64,000 nucleotides of DNA from Uliginosibacterium aquaticum (GTDB lineage: Bacteria; Pseudomonadota; Gammaproteobacteria; Burkholderiales; Rhodocyclaceae). A program made the position numbers and the translations under genes. Below the pieces are notes generated by a model. The model saw only the letters and a list, made by a program, of their open reading frames with translations, ran no database searches and had not been told where the DNA came from. The stretch spans positions 496,001 to 560,000 of the forward strand of contig NZ_JABCSC020000002.1 of the NCBI RefSeq assembly GCF_012972705.2, given 5' to 3'. The number at the start of each line of letters is the position of its first letter. Positions within the stretch are counted from its first letter, which is position 1. Shown in pieces: positions 21,689-30,132 of this stretch.

Positions 21689-24156
21689 CGCTCCCGATCG
21701 CCGATAAACTTCGCGAACGTTTGCAGGTCTGGCTGCGCGCCACGCCCATCCAGCGCCGCCTGCAGTACCTGACCCTGCTCAATGTGGGCGGGCTGCTGCT
21801 GCTGCTGCTGCTGAGCTTGCTCAGCGGCATCGTGAAGGACGGCTACTTCAATGCCATCGAGCAACTCAACACGCAGCAGCGCCAGTTGCAACACTTCAAT
21901 ACCGAAACCGCGCGCCTGCAGGCCGGCATCCGGCAATACCTGGGCTCCTCGGATGACGAGCTGATGCACCAGATCGATCGCAGCACCGAGCAACTGTTCA
22001 TCGAGCTGAACACCAAGGCCCGCGAGAAAAGCGACTACGCCGAAAGCGTCACCCTGCTGCGCAATGCCCTGCAGACCTTCATGACCGGCTACTACGAGCT
22101 CAAGAAGATCAACACCGAGATCGACCAGACCTACCAGACCCAGCTGCTCGAGCCCAGCCAGCAAGCGGCGGGGCTGCTCACCATGGTGCTCAACAGCAGC
22201 ACCCAGCGCAAAGGGCAGACCCTGATCGGGCCGGCATCACTGTCGCTGATCCAGGCCTTCAACGACTCGCTGCTGAAGATGAACGCGTACTACGCCAAAC
22301 GCGAGACTCATATCAGCCTCGCCACCCGCACTTCGCTTGAGCGTGTCGCTCAGCTGGCGCCGGTGCTCGAACCGCTCGCCGATACCGATATCGAGCGACG
22401 CGCCCTGCAGGAGCTCAAGGCCCGCGTCCACACCATGATCTCCGGGCTCGGCAGCCTGCAACGCGCCTACGCCAACCGCGCCAACATCATGGAACACAAG
22501 ATCGAGGCCAGCCAGTCGGTGATCGCCAGTGCCGCACGCTCGATCGACAGCCGTTACGCCAGTATCGAGCAGGCCTTGCGGGCCGACTACACCCGCAGGC
22601 TGGCCTTCATCAACAGCGTTGCCATCCTGCTCGGCTTGCTGGTGATCGCCATCACTCTGCTTTTCGGCACCCTCGTGGCACGCTCCATCCGCGAGCCACT
22701 CGCGGCCCTGTTACGCACCGTGGAAGCCTTCTCGGGTGGCGACTTCAGCCCGCAGGTACCGGATGTAGGCAGCAACGAACTGGGGCGTCTGGCCGGCGCA
22801 TTGCGCGACTTTCGCCAGAGCTCGCAGCAACGCCAGCTCGCCGAGCAGGCCCTGCGTGACAGCGAGGGGCGCTTCCGATCGCTGTCGGACATGTCCAGCG
22901 ACTTCTTCTGGGAACAGAACGAGCTTTGCCAGTACACCGCCTTCTCGGGCCAGCGCGCCGGCGATCTGCTGGCCCGCAACGTTCTCTCGCTGGGCATCCG
23001 CGCCTGGGAGAACCCCCGCATCAGCGGCTACCGCGAGGAGTGGCAGGCCCATCGGCGCACGGTGGAGGCTCATCAGGCCTTCCGCGACTTCGAGTTCGCG
23101 CTGCTTCTACCGGACAACAAGGTCATCCATCTGCTGGCCAGCGGTGAGCCTATCCTCGGGCTGAAAGGCGAATTTCGCGGCTACCGCGGCACGGCCAAGG
23201 ACATCTCGGCGCAGAAAGCCACCGAAGCCGAGGTGCGACGCCTCAACCAGACGCTGGAGCAGCGCGTCGCCGAGCGCACCGCCGAACTGCAACGCTCCAA
23301 CGAGCAGCTCTCGCAGGCCATGGAGCAGCTCGTACAGAGCGAGAAGCTGGCCTCGCTGGGCAATCTGGTGGCAGGCGTTGCCCACGAACTCAATACCCCA
23401 CTGGGCAATGCGCTGGTTGCGGCAAGTTCCTTGCGCGACCAGGTACACGAAATCCAGAAACTGGTCGAAGCCGGCGGCCTGCGCCGCTCGGATCTCGCGG
23501 AGTTCATGCATGTGTGCGAAGAGGGCTGCCGGCTGATCGAGCGCAACGCCGAACGCGCCGTGACCCTCGTGTCCAACTTCAAGCAGGTGGCCGTCGACCA
23601 GACCAGTGCCCAGCGACGCGAATTCGATCTCCTGCAAACGGTGCAGGAAGTGGTGGCAACACTCGCACCGGGCCTGCGCAAACAGCATCACGGCATCACC
23701 ATCGACATTCCTGAAGGCTTGCGCCTGAACAGCTACCCTGGGCCACTGGATCAGGTGGTGAGCAATATCGTGACCAACTCCACCGTGCACGCCTTCAAAC
23801 CGGGCGAGAGCGGCGAAATCATCATTTCGGCCAGCCAGACGGGCGATCATGAAATCGTGCTGATGCTCTCCGACAACGGCATTGGCATCCCGCCGGAGAA
23901 ACAGAGCCGCGTCTTCGACCCCTTCTTCACCACCCGCCTCGGCCAGGGCGGCAGCGGCCTCGGGCTCTACATCGTCTACAACATCGTCACCAGCCTGCTT
24001 GGCGGCCAGATCCAGCTCATCAGCTCACCTGGTGGCGGCACCTGTTTCTACATCCACATTCCACTCGTCGCCCCTCTGACAGACGAAGATGTCATCAATG
24101 TGCACGGCGCCCCCGCGACTGCCACAGCACTCGATTTCCGCCCGCCGAACCAATAA
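21685..24156 (+). CDS. Membrane sensor histidine kinase with HAMP and PAS domains
   Basis: 823 residues. A first helix (about 31-50), a periplasmic or extracellular region of about 250 residues predicted helical (TorS-like sensor region), a second helix (about 305-328), HAMP (329-380), a PAS domain (about 393-500), coiled coil, then the kinase core. The phosphoacceptor is His567 in AGVAHELNTPLGNAL; the ATPase boxes are SNIVTNSTVH (N), LSDNGIGIPPE (G1) and GGSGLGLYIV (G2). No receiver domain is attached and no response regulator gene is adjacent, so its partner is elsewhere. The start overlaps the TRAP-type SBP by 4 bases, which strongly links kinase and binding proteins. A bidirectional terminator follows. 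Confidence 0.9.
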   Translation: MTLPIADKLRERLQVWLRATPIQRRLQYLTLLNVGGLLLLLLLSLLSGIVKDGYFNAIEQLNTQQRQLQHFNTETARLQAGIRQYLGSSDDELMHQIDRSTEQLFIELNTKAREKSDYAESVTLLRNALQTFMTGYYELKKINTEIDQTYQTQLLEPSQQAAGLLTMVLNSSTQRKGQTLIGPASLSLIQAFNDSLLKMNAYYAKRETHISLATRTSLERVAQLAPVLEPLADTDIERRALQELKARVHTMISGLGSLQRAYANRANIMEHKIEASQSVIASAARSIDSRYASIEQALRADYTRRLAFINSVAILLGLLVIAITLLFGTLVARSIREPLAALLRTVEAFSGGDFSPQVPDVGSNELGRLAGALRDFRQSSQQRQLAEQALRDSEGRFRSLSDMSSDFFWEQNELCQYTAFSGQRAGDLLARNVLSLGIRAWENPRISGYREEWQAHRRTVEAHQAFRDFEFALLLPDNKVIHLLASGEPILGLKGEFRGYRGTAKDISAQKATEAEVRRLNQTLEQRVAERTAELQRSNEQLSQAMEQLVQSEKLASLGNLVAGVAHELNTPLGNALVAASSLRDQVHEIQKLVEAGGLRRSDLAEFMHVCEEGCRLIERNAERAVTLVSNFKQVAVDQTSAQRREFDLLQTVQEVVATLAPGLRKQHHGITIDIPEGLRLNSYPGPLDQVVSNIVTNSTVHAFKPGESGEIIISASQTGDHEIVLMLSDNGIGIPPEKQSRVFDPFFTTRLGQGGSGLGLYIVYNIVTSLLGGQIQLISSPGGGTCFYIHIPLVAPLTDEDVINVHGAPATATALDFRPPNQ

Positions 24157-24158
24157 AA

Positions 24159-24187
24159 AAAGCCGGAGCCCTACAGGCTCCGGCTTT
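24159..24187. terminator. Bidirectional rho-independent terminator
   Basis: AAAGCCGGAGCC-CTACA-GGCTCCGGCTTT, a perfect 12-bp stem with A and T tracts on both sides. It ends the binding-protein and kinase operon on the plus strand and the PhoX gene on the minus strand. Confidence 0.88.
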
Positions 24188-24203
24188 GCACCAGCACTTG
24201 CGA

Positions 24204-26432
24204 TCAGGAGCCGATCAGGCCGCCGTCATTGCGGGTGATCATCACGGTCGCCGAGCGCGGACGCTTGCCAGCACCATAGCCCGCGTTGCTGGGCCACTGG
24301 CTAGTGTACTTGCTCGGATCCGCGATATTGGCCACGACAGAGCCTTCCCCCGGGTGCTGCACATTCACGAACAGGGTCTTGCCATCCGGGCTCTCGCATA
24401 CCCCGGTGATCTCCTGATCGTAGGGGCCGACCAGGAAGCGCTTGAGCTTGGTACCAGGTTTGGCACCCATCTTGGTCGTAAGCGTGGTGCTGCCACTGGT
24501 GACACTCACATCACCGCCATCACCCACTGTGCCCGGCAATGCCGCCAGCATCATGCAGTTGGTGACATCCGTATAGGCGCCGTCATCGGTCTGGATCCAG
24601 CAGATGCCGCTGCTCTGAGTGAAACCGAGGCCATCCGGGCTGGAGAAGTCATTGCTGTCATCCAGACCGGAAAGATTCACGCCCGCGGCAGCAGTCGCTT
24701 CGGCACCAAAGGCATACACATCCCACTTGAAGCTCGTGGCAGCCGGATTGGCCGAGCTTTCAGCGATGCGGATGATGTGACCGTTGACGTTGCCGTTCTG
24801 CGTCGTCGAAGCCCCCTTGGTATCGGTATAAGCGCGTGGGTTGGCCGCATCCACCGTGGCTGCCGTACGGCTCGTGTTGTTGGTCATGGTGAAGTAGACC
24901 TCGCCATTGGCAGGATTCACCGAGCACCATTCAGGACGGTCCATCTTCGTCGCCCCCACCGCATCCGCCGCCAAACGGGCGTTGATCACCACATCGCCCA
25001 GATCGGCAAAAGCGTAAGTCGCGTAGTTCTTGACAGTGCTGTTGCCCAGCGACAGTTCGAGCCAGCTGCCCGAACCATCGGCATTGAATTTCGCCACGTA
25101 AAGGGTACCGTTGTTCAGGTACTTGTCACCGGTGGCGATACGGTCCAGCGGGTTTGCATCCGCAGCATCCCAGTTGGCAGCCGACACGAACTTATAAACG
25201 TACTCGTTCTGGGCGTCGTCGCCCATGTATACCGCCAGAGGCTTGCCTGCGACAGGCTTCGAAACAGCCGCTGCCTCGTGATTGAAGCGCCCCAGAGCCG
25301 TGCGTTTGCGAACCACCGCGCTCTTGCTGTAGGGGTCGATTTCCGTGATGTAGCCCTGGCCATTGAGCTCGTTGCGATAGTCATCCGAACCATCGGTAGA
25401 ACCACCCGTGACGCTGATGTTCCAGCGTGCGTACTTGTCGTCCGCCCCCGCGGTTTCCCAGCCATAACGGCTGCTGGTGTTCTGCTTGCGGCCGTAACGG
25501 TTGAGCGAAGTCACGCTCTTCGCGTCGCGCAGGGCATCATCGCCGCTGGCGCGCTTGAAGTAACCGGACCAGTTCTCCTCACCCGTCAGCAGCGTGCCCC
25601 AGGGGGTCTTGCCGGTGCCGCAATTGTTCAGCGTGCCACGAGTCTTCTTGCCGTCGAGCGAGAACTTCGTCTTCAGCAGGGCATGGCCGGCAGCCGGGCC
25701 AGCAATCTCGATCTCGGTCAGGCCAGTGACACGACGATTGAAAGAAGAGGACTGCACGGTCGCAAACTTGCCGCCTGTCTTCTTGATCTCGACCACGGAG
25801 ACTCCGTGCGCAGCCACTTCCTTGTCCACCTCGGCAGCCGGTCGCGTGCCCGAGGTCGGGCCGCTGGCGTGCAGGAAGGTCTGGTTGATGTACTCGTGAT
25901 TCATGGCCAGCAAGCCGCGATCACTGCTGCTCTGATCCGGCAGGCCCGCTGCCGAAAGGCCGAAATACTCCATTCCGTCATGGCAGTCACCGGCGCGATT
26001 TTCGAAATCGCTATCCGTGCCATCGTTCTTGAAAGCGGGCGTCGCAGCGCTGAGCGGATCGCCCAGCGCATAGATCACCGTGGCGGTATAGCCACTCGGC
26101 ACGGTGAACACATCCGCCAGGCTCTTGGCCACCGGGGTGAAACCCAGCAGGCTGGTGGTCGCAGAGCTCGCTGCAGCAGAACTGGCGGCTGCCGAGGAAG
26201 CCGCAGAGGACGAAGAACTGACGACAGCGGCAGCCGCTTCCGAGGTGGAACTGCCACCACCACAGGCAGCCAGCCCGAGGCTGCCAAAGAGTGACGCAAC
26301 CGCGGCGCCAGCGCTGCCCTTCAGAAAGGAACGGCGGGCACCCAGCACGTCCTGAATGTGTTCATTGCCAGAGGTGTTGAAACCAATGTCATCCGGATCC
26401 AGCGGCGAAATGTGTTCTGCAGGTTTGTTCAT
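24204..26432 (-). CDS. PhoX-family alkaline phosphatase (Tat-exported)
   Basis: 742 residues. The N-terminus has a Tat motif (ARRSFLKGSAGAAVASL) followed by LGLAACGGGSS, a lipobox-like site, then an Ala/Ser-rich linker before the catalytic beta-propeller domain (PhoX, DUF839). Readable blocks: NRAGDCHDGMEYFGL, AMNHEYINQTF, GTLLTGEENWSGYFKRA, RTALGRFNHEAAAV, and NVQHPGEGSVV near the end. PhoX enzymes are calcium- and iron-dependent phosphatases that release phosphate from organic esters. ATG at 26432 (MNKPAEH) is chosen because it gives a family-like leader; no clear pho box was found upstream. Confidence 0.9.
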   Translation of the reverse strand: MNKPAEHISPLDPDDIGFNTSGNEHIQDVLGARRSFLKGSAGAAVASLFGSLGLAACGGGSSTSEAAAAVVSSSSSAASSAAASSAAASSATTSLLGFTPVAKSLADVFTVPSGYTATVIYALGDPLSAATPAFKNDGTDSDFENRAGDCHDGMEYFGLSAAGLPDQSSSDRGLLAMNHEYINQTFLHASGPTSGTRPAAEVDKEVAAHGVSVVEIKKTGGKFATVQSSSFNRRVTGLTEIEIAGPAAGHALLKTKFSLDGKKTRGTLNNCGTGKTPWGTLLTGEENWSGYFKRASGDDALRDAKSVTSLNRYGRKQNTSSRYGWETAGADDKYARWNISVTGGSTDGSDDYRNELNGQGYITEIDPYSKSAVVRKRTALGRFNHEAAAVSKPVAGKPLAVYMGDDAQNEYVYKFVSAANWDAADANPLDRIATGDKYLNNGTLYVAKFNADGSGSWLELSLGNSTVKNYATYAFADLGDVVINARLAADAVGATKMDRPEWCSVNPANGEVYFTMTNNTSRTAATVDAANPRAYTDTKGASTTQNGNVNGHIIRIAESSANPAATSFKWDVYAFGAEATAAAGVNLSGLDDSNDFSSPDGLGFTQSSGICWIQTDDGAYTDVTNCMMLAALPGTVGDGGDVSVTSGSTTLTTKMGAKPGTKLKRFLVGPYDQEITGVCESPDGKTLFVNVQHPGEGSVVANIADPSKYTSQWPSNAGYGAGKRPRSATVMITRNDGGLIGS

Positions 26433-26596
26433 GGCTCTCTGTTGCTCTCTGTTTTGTTCGGGTTGAAACCGGGCGGATGCTATGGCCCGCATGTTTCAGG
26501 CAGATGAAGCCCGGAGTCAGCCGGATTTGGTCCAGCGCAAGACTGTATTCATTAGCCGCTGCTATCGTTTCCCGGGTTCGCAACAGGTTTCACGCT

Positions 26597-27340
26597 ATGA
26601 TCGATACCACCTATGAAACAGCCGAGCGGGATGCAGCAAGCCCCCGCCACATCCCGCCAGCCTCTCCCGAAATGCCGAGTTACATGACCGATGTCTATGA
26701 TTGGGCCTATGTCGACCCGGCCTGGGTGCGCTGGCTTGATCACAATCTCGTGGTCAAGACCCTGCTATTCGGTAACGATCGTCGCCTGATGCGTCGCTAC
26801 CTCTCCCGCATCCAGCCTGGCATGCGGGTCTGGCAAGTGGCGCATGTGTATGGCGATCTGGTTGAGCTAGCGGCGCAGCGCACTGGCAGCCAAGGTGCCT
26901 TCCACCTGACCGACATTACGCCGATCCAGATCGCCCACGGCAAACGCAAGATCGGCGCCCTACCCTGGGCGCGCGTGATCCGCCAGGATGCAGCCCTGCA
27001 TCATGGAGACGGCCACCCCTACGATCTGATCTGCAGTTTCTTCCTGCTCCACGAAGTACCGGACGACTGGAAACGCCGCATCGTCGACAACATGCTGGCG
27101 CAGATGCCCGAGCACGGCGAAGTGCTGTTCGTCGATTACCACCGCCCCGCTCGCTGGCAACCTGTCCGTTACATCCTCAAGTGGGTCAACCGCCTGCTCG
27201 AGCCTTTTGCCGAAGCACTGTGGAATCACGAGATCTCGCATTTCGCATCCCATGCCGCTGATTTCAGCTGGCATAAGGAAAGCATCTTCGGCGGGGTATA
27301 CCAGATCGTCAGCGTGCGCCGGAAACCCCCTCAATCATGA
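26597..27340 (+). CDS. rquA: Rhodoquinone biosynthesis methyltransferase-like protein RquA
   Basis: 247-residue protein with a class I methyltransferase fold that, in the RquA group, replaces a methoxy group of ubiquinone with an amino group to make rhodoquinone, needed for fumarate reduction without oxygen. Blocks that match my memory of the family: YDWAYVDPAWVRWLDHN near residue 35, VAHVYGDLVELAAQR, LTDITPIQIAHGKRK (in place of an ordinary SAM motif II) and FVDYHRPARWQPVRYILKWV, then NRLLEPFAEALWNHEI. ATG at 26597 is chosen over an earlier in-frame ATG because the family starts here. Divergent from the PhoX gene. Confidence 0.78.
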   Translation: MIDTTYETAERDAASPRHIPPASPEMPSYMTDVYDWAYVDPAWVRWLDHNLVVKTLLFGNDRRLMRRYLSRIQPGMRVWQVAHVYGDLVELAAQRTGSQGAFHLTDITPIQIAHGKRKIGALPWARVIRQDAALHHGDGHPYDLICSFFLLHEVPDDWKRRIVDNMLAQMPEHGEVLFVDYHRPARWQPVRYILKWVNRLLEPFAEALWNHEISHFASHAADFSWHKESIFGGVYQIVSVRRKPPQS

Positions 27341-27585
27341 GGCCAGCCCAGCTTTCTGCCCAAGCGGGCAAGTAGGAGCCATTGATCTGCCGGGCGCGAA
27401 AAAACGCTTGCCAAGCAGTTTCAAAATCTCCATAGTCCCGGACACGATTTTCAAGCAGTGTTGCAGTGGTTTTATCGCAGTGCCCGCTACTTGCGGCGCG
27501 CCAGTAGTAATCCCCCTCCTCCTTGATTCTCGTCCATGCCGGGCCCGGCCCGGTTTTTTGTACTTTTTTTCTGGACGCTTCAAAC
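27341..27585. other. Intergenic region and probable long leader of the cold-shock gene
   Basis: 245 bases without a convincing gene on either strand. A GC-rich inverted stretch (GCCGGGCCCGGCCCGG, 27539-27554) and a T-rich run follow, close to the cold-shock start. Long structured leaders are common for csp mRNAs; no Shine-Dalgarno sequence is visible before the start. Confidence 0.35.
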
Positions 27586-27792
27586 ATGGCAACTGGTACC
27601 GTCAAGTGGTTCAACGACTCCAAGGGTTTTGGCTTCATCACGCCGGACGGCGGTGGCGAGGACCTCTTCGCTCACTTCTCCGCAATTCAGTCCAAGGGTT
27701 TCCGTACCCTGGCTGAAAACCAGCGTGTCGCCTTCGACATCACCGAAGGCCCGAAGGGCAAGCAGGCTTCGAACATTCGTCCCGAAGAGTAA
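27586..27792 (+). CDS. Cold-shock protein (CspA family)
   Basis: 68-residue single cold-shock domain that binds single-stranded nucleic acids. It starts [18 protein letters not shown] with the RNP1 motif KGFGFITP and the RNP2-type DLFAHFSAI. The family length is 65-70 residues. A frame open 21 codons upstream is ignored because the domain starts at ATG 27586. Its own rho-independent terminator follows within 25 bases. Confidence 0.95.
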   Translation: MATGTVKWFNDSKGFGFITPDGGGEDLFAHFSAIQSKGFRTLAENQRVAFDITEGPKGKQASNIRPEE

Positions 27793-27813
27793 TCGCGGAC
27801 GCTTGATTGCCTG

Positions 27814-27840
27814 AAAAGCCCGGCGCTGCCGGGCTTTTTT
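27814..27840 (+). terminator. Rho-independent terminator of the cold-shock gene
   Basis: AAAAGCCCGGC-GCT-GCCGGGCTTTTTT, perfect stem with a U tract, 21 bases after the csp stop. Confidence 0.9.
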
Positions 27841-27862
27841 GTTTGTACCGGAATAACGCACC

Positions 27863-28921
27863 ATGCCTCAATTCTTCAAGCCACTCGCCCTGCTCATCCT
27901 GCTTGGCTTCAGCCTTGCCACGCCAGCCAGCGCCTCACCCGAACTCGCAGCCCGCTACAGCCCGGAAGCCTGGCAAACACGCCGTATCCACTCCGGCGTA
28001 CAGGTCTTCAGTGTTGGCGAAGGCCCTGCCCGCGCCTATGTGTTCATGCCGGACGCGAGCGGCCTGCGTGGCCTGCCGCTAGTACTCTTTCAGCACGGCT
28101 GGCTGGGCATGAATCCGAAGAATTTCGGCGGTCTGATTGATCTTGTGGTTCGCCGTGGTGCCGTATTGATCTATCCGGTCTATCAGGATGGCGACCAGAC
28201 CGCGCCACAGGCCGTCACCCGCCTCGCCGCCCAAGCGGCAGCAAACGCACTGGCAGAAACCGAGAAACGCTATCCGCGCCTCATTGATCGCAGTCGCACA
28301 CTCTACTGGGGCTTCTCGATGGGGAGCAGCATCTCCCTCAACATCGCCCTGCAGCCCACCAGTTTCGGCCTGCCCGCGCCGCGCGCCCTGCTCCTGCTGG
28401 CACCCGGCGATGCCCATCACGTAGCAAAGGGCGAGCGCGCACAAAGCATCATTGGCCCAGTCGAACGCCTGCCAGCCGACCTGCCAGTAGTGATCGCCAC
28501 CGGCGCGGCCGACACCGGCATCGGCGTGCCAACTGGGCGCGCGCTGGCTGAACGCCTATGTCATTTACCCGCCAGTCGCCGCAACCTGATCCTGTTCCCG
28601 TCCGACAGCGACGGCGAGCGCCGCATCACGGCCGGCCATGGCTCACCCGGTGCGCCGGACAGCCGCTATGACTTTCCGGATTCGCGCCGCCCGATTACCA
28701 CACAGATTGCAGGCACCAGCGAGTTCGAGCCTTCAGGCTCACTGAACCTGCTTGATTACTATGGCTACTGGCGCCTCACGATGCGCCTGCTCGATTATGT
28801 GGATGGCGGCGAATTCCCAGGCGAGCTCTTCAGCCGCAACGCGGCCGAGAACCGCTTCCTCGGTTACTGGCCGGGGGGCCAGCCCTACAAGGAAGCCGAG
28901 ATCGAAGACCCCTGCTCCTGA
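27863..28921 (+). CDS. Secreted alpha/beta hydrolase
   Basis: 352 residues with a Sec signal (about 1-25, ATPASA cut) and an alpha/beta hydrolase fold. Nucleophile elbow GFSMGS (Ser about residue 152), oxyanion segment FQHGWLGMN, and late His in GHGSPG. The Asp/His partners cannot be placed exactly. The protein resembles secreted esterases of unknown substrate; it is not a clear cutinase. It is downstream of the cold-shock gene but after a terminator, so separately transcribed. It converges on the SGNH gene. Confidence 0.75.
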   Translation: MPQFFKPLALLILLGFSLATPASASPELAARYSPEAWQTRRIHSGVQVFSVGEGPARAYVFMPDASGLRGLPLVLFQHGWLGMNPKNFGGLIDLVVRRGAVLIYPVYQDGDQTAPQAVTRLAAQAAANALAETEKRYPRLIDRSRTLYWGFSMGSSISLNIALQPTSFGLPAPRALLLLAPGDAHHVAKGERAQSIIGPVERLPADLPVVIATGAADTGIGVPTGRALAERLCHLPASRRNLILFPSDSDGERRITAGHGSPGAPDSRYDFPDSRRPITTQIAGTSEFEPSGSLNLLDYYGYWRLTMRLLDYVDGGEFPGELFSRNAAENRFLGYWPGGQPYKEAEIEDPCS

Positions 28922-28936
28922 GCGCAGTGAAAGCCC

Positions 28937-30016
28937 TCAGGCCGAGGGCAATTGCTGCTCCAGCCAGCTGCGGATACCGGGTAGTAGGAAGAGCGCACCA
29001 TCGTCGGTCATGTGGATGCCATCATCCGCCCGCAGCTTGATCAGCTTGCCGCGCTCATTCGCGCGGAATTGCGCAAAGCTGCCCTTCTCCTGGCCAAGGG
29101 CAGGATTTGGATCCAGCCAGCTGACCATCGGATAAGCCTTCAGGACATCCTGCACTAGTGCATTCATGTGCTGCATCTTGCGAGCGAAGGAAGGCGCGCG
29201 CATCACCGGCATGCCGACCCACAACACCCGGGTGTTGTCGCGGGTAAGAAGGTCCAGGTAGGCCGTCAGGCGCGCGCGATAAAAGGCATCCCATTCGGGC
29301 GAACCAAATTCCAGCACCTGTTTGCCGAGTTGCACGTTTTGCCCGTCATTCGCACCGAGCGAGCAGATCACGACGGCCGGACGCGTCTCGCCAAGCATCT
29401 GCGGATATTGCGCCAGCCAGTCGAACACCTCCGGACGAGCCAAGCCGGTACCAGAACGATAGGCCTTGATGATGCGCACGCTCTGGCCGTCCCCCAGCCC
29501 GCGCCGCAGCGTGGGGGCCAGACCCACGGCCATCATCGAATCCCCGGCCAGCACGATCTGGGTTCCGGAGGGTGCAGCAAGCGGGCGCTGCGCGGCGGGT
29601 GCTGCCGAAGCCAGAGGCCTTGAGGCGGCGACAAGCGGCTCTGAGGTCTGTGCAGTGGGTGAAGCGGGCTCGGACTGCAGCGCTGCAGGAACGACAGGTT
29701 CCGGCGTATCGCGCTGTACCAAAAGCGTGGGCTGACCACTGAAACCGTCTGCCAAACTCGCCTTGCCGGCCAGCGCCAGACGTCTCGGCACCTCAGCACC
29801 GAACACCTGGGCCGTCTCGTGCCAGAACTGTGTCACCGGCTCGGCCACACTGCGAAGCGGGCCGACTTCGAGCCGCTCAGCCCATACCTTGAGGCCTTCG
29901 GCCTCCAGCACGAGCCCCACCAGCATGGCGGCCAGCAGGGTCAGAAACATGCGCGGAAGTTTGTCGAAACGGCGTGGCATCAAGATTGACTCAAATCTGT
30001 TCATGAAGCGTAGCAA
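28937..30016 (-). CDS. SGNH/GDSL hydrolase (DUF459-type), probable O-acetyltransferase partner
   Basis: 359 residues: a short cytosolic start, one membrane anchor (about 24-42), an extended Ala/Pro/Ser-rich linker (about 105-150), then an SGNH domain with the Ser in LAGDSMMAVG, the Gly/Asn block SLGANDGQN, and DGIHMTDDG holding the Asp-X2-His pair. Such domains beside an MBOAT gene usually transfer acetyl groups to a polysaccharide or peptidoglycan. The start could be at 30016 or at the next ATG (30004). The MBOAT gene ends 117 bases upstream on the same strand. Confidence 0.82.
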   Translation of the reverse strand: MLRFMNRFESILMPRRFDKLPRMFLTLLAAMLVGLVLEAEGLKVWAERLEVGPLRSVAEPVTQFWHETAQVFGAEVPRRLALAGKASLADGFSGQPTLLVQRDTPEPVVPAALQSEPASPTAQTSEPLVAASRPLASAAPAAQRPLAAPSGTQIVLAGDSMMAVGLAPTLRRGLGDGQSVRIIKAYRSGTGLARPEVFDWLAQYPQMLGETRPAVVICSLGANDGQNVQLGKQVLEFGSPEWDAFYRARLTAYLDLLTRDNTRVLWVGMPVMRAPSFARKMQHMNALVQDVLKAYPMVSWLDPNPALGQEKGSFAQFRANERGKLIKLRADDGIHMTDDGALFLLPGIRSWLEQQLPSA

Positions 30017-30132
30017 GAGGTGCTCAGCGCAGCGAAGGACTGGGGAGAAACCGGAGTGTAGTTTGGTCGATCAGAATTTCGAGCAGCGCATGCGCAGCGA
30101 TCACTATCTCGCGCTGGGGTCATGAGCCAATT

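Noticed and set aside
24186-26294. A 702-codon open frame on the plus strand opposite the PhoX gene
   Set aside because: It is the complement of a well-supported PhoX coding sequence; the product is rich in His, Arg and Ile repeats with no family match and no ribosome site. High GC leaves antisense frames open.
26434-26460. Repeated CTCTCTGTT before PhoX as a Pho box
   Set aside because: It does not match the CTGTCAT direct-repeat pattern; probably a simple repeat around the start region.
27309-27641. 110-codon minus-strand frame antisense to the cold-shock leader
   Set aside because: No ribosome site, no recognisable domain, and it crosses the start of the cold-shock gene on the other strand.
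28933-28949. GCCCTC-AGGCC-GAGGGC hairpin between convergent hydrolase and SGNH genes
   Set aside because: Six-base stem without a T run on either side and overlapping the SGNH stop; not enough to call a terminator.
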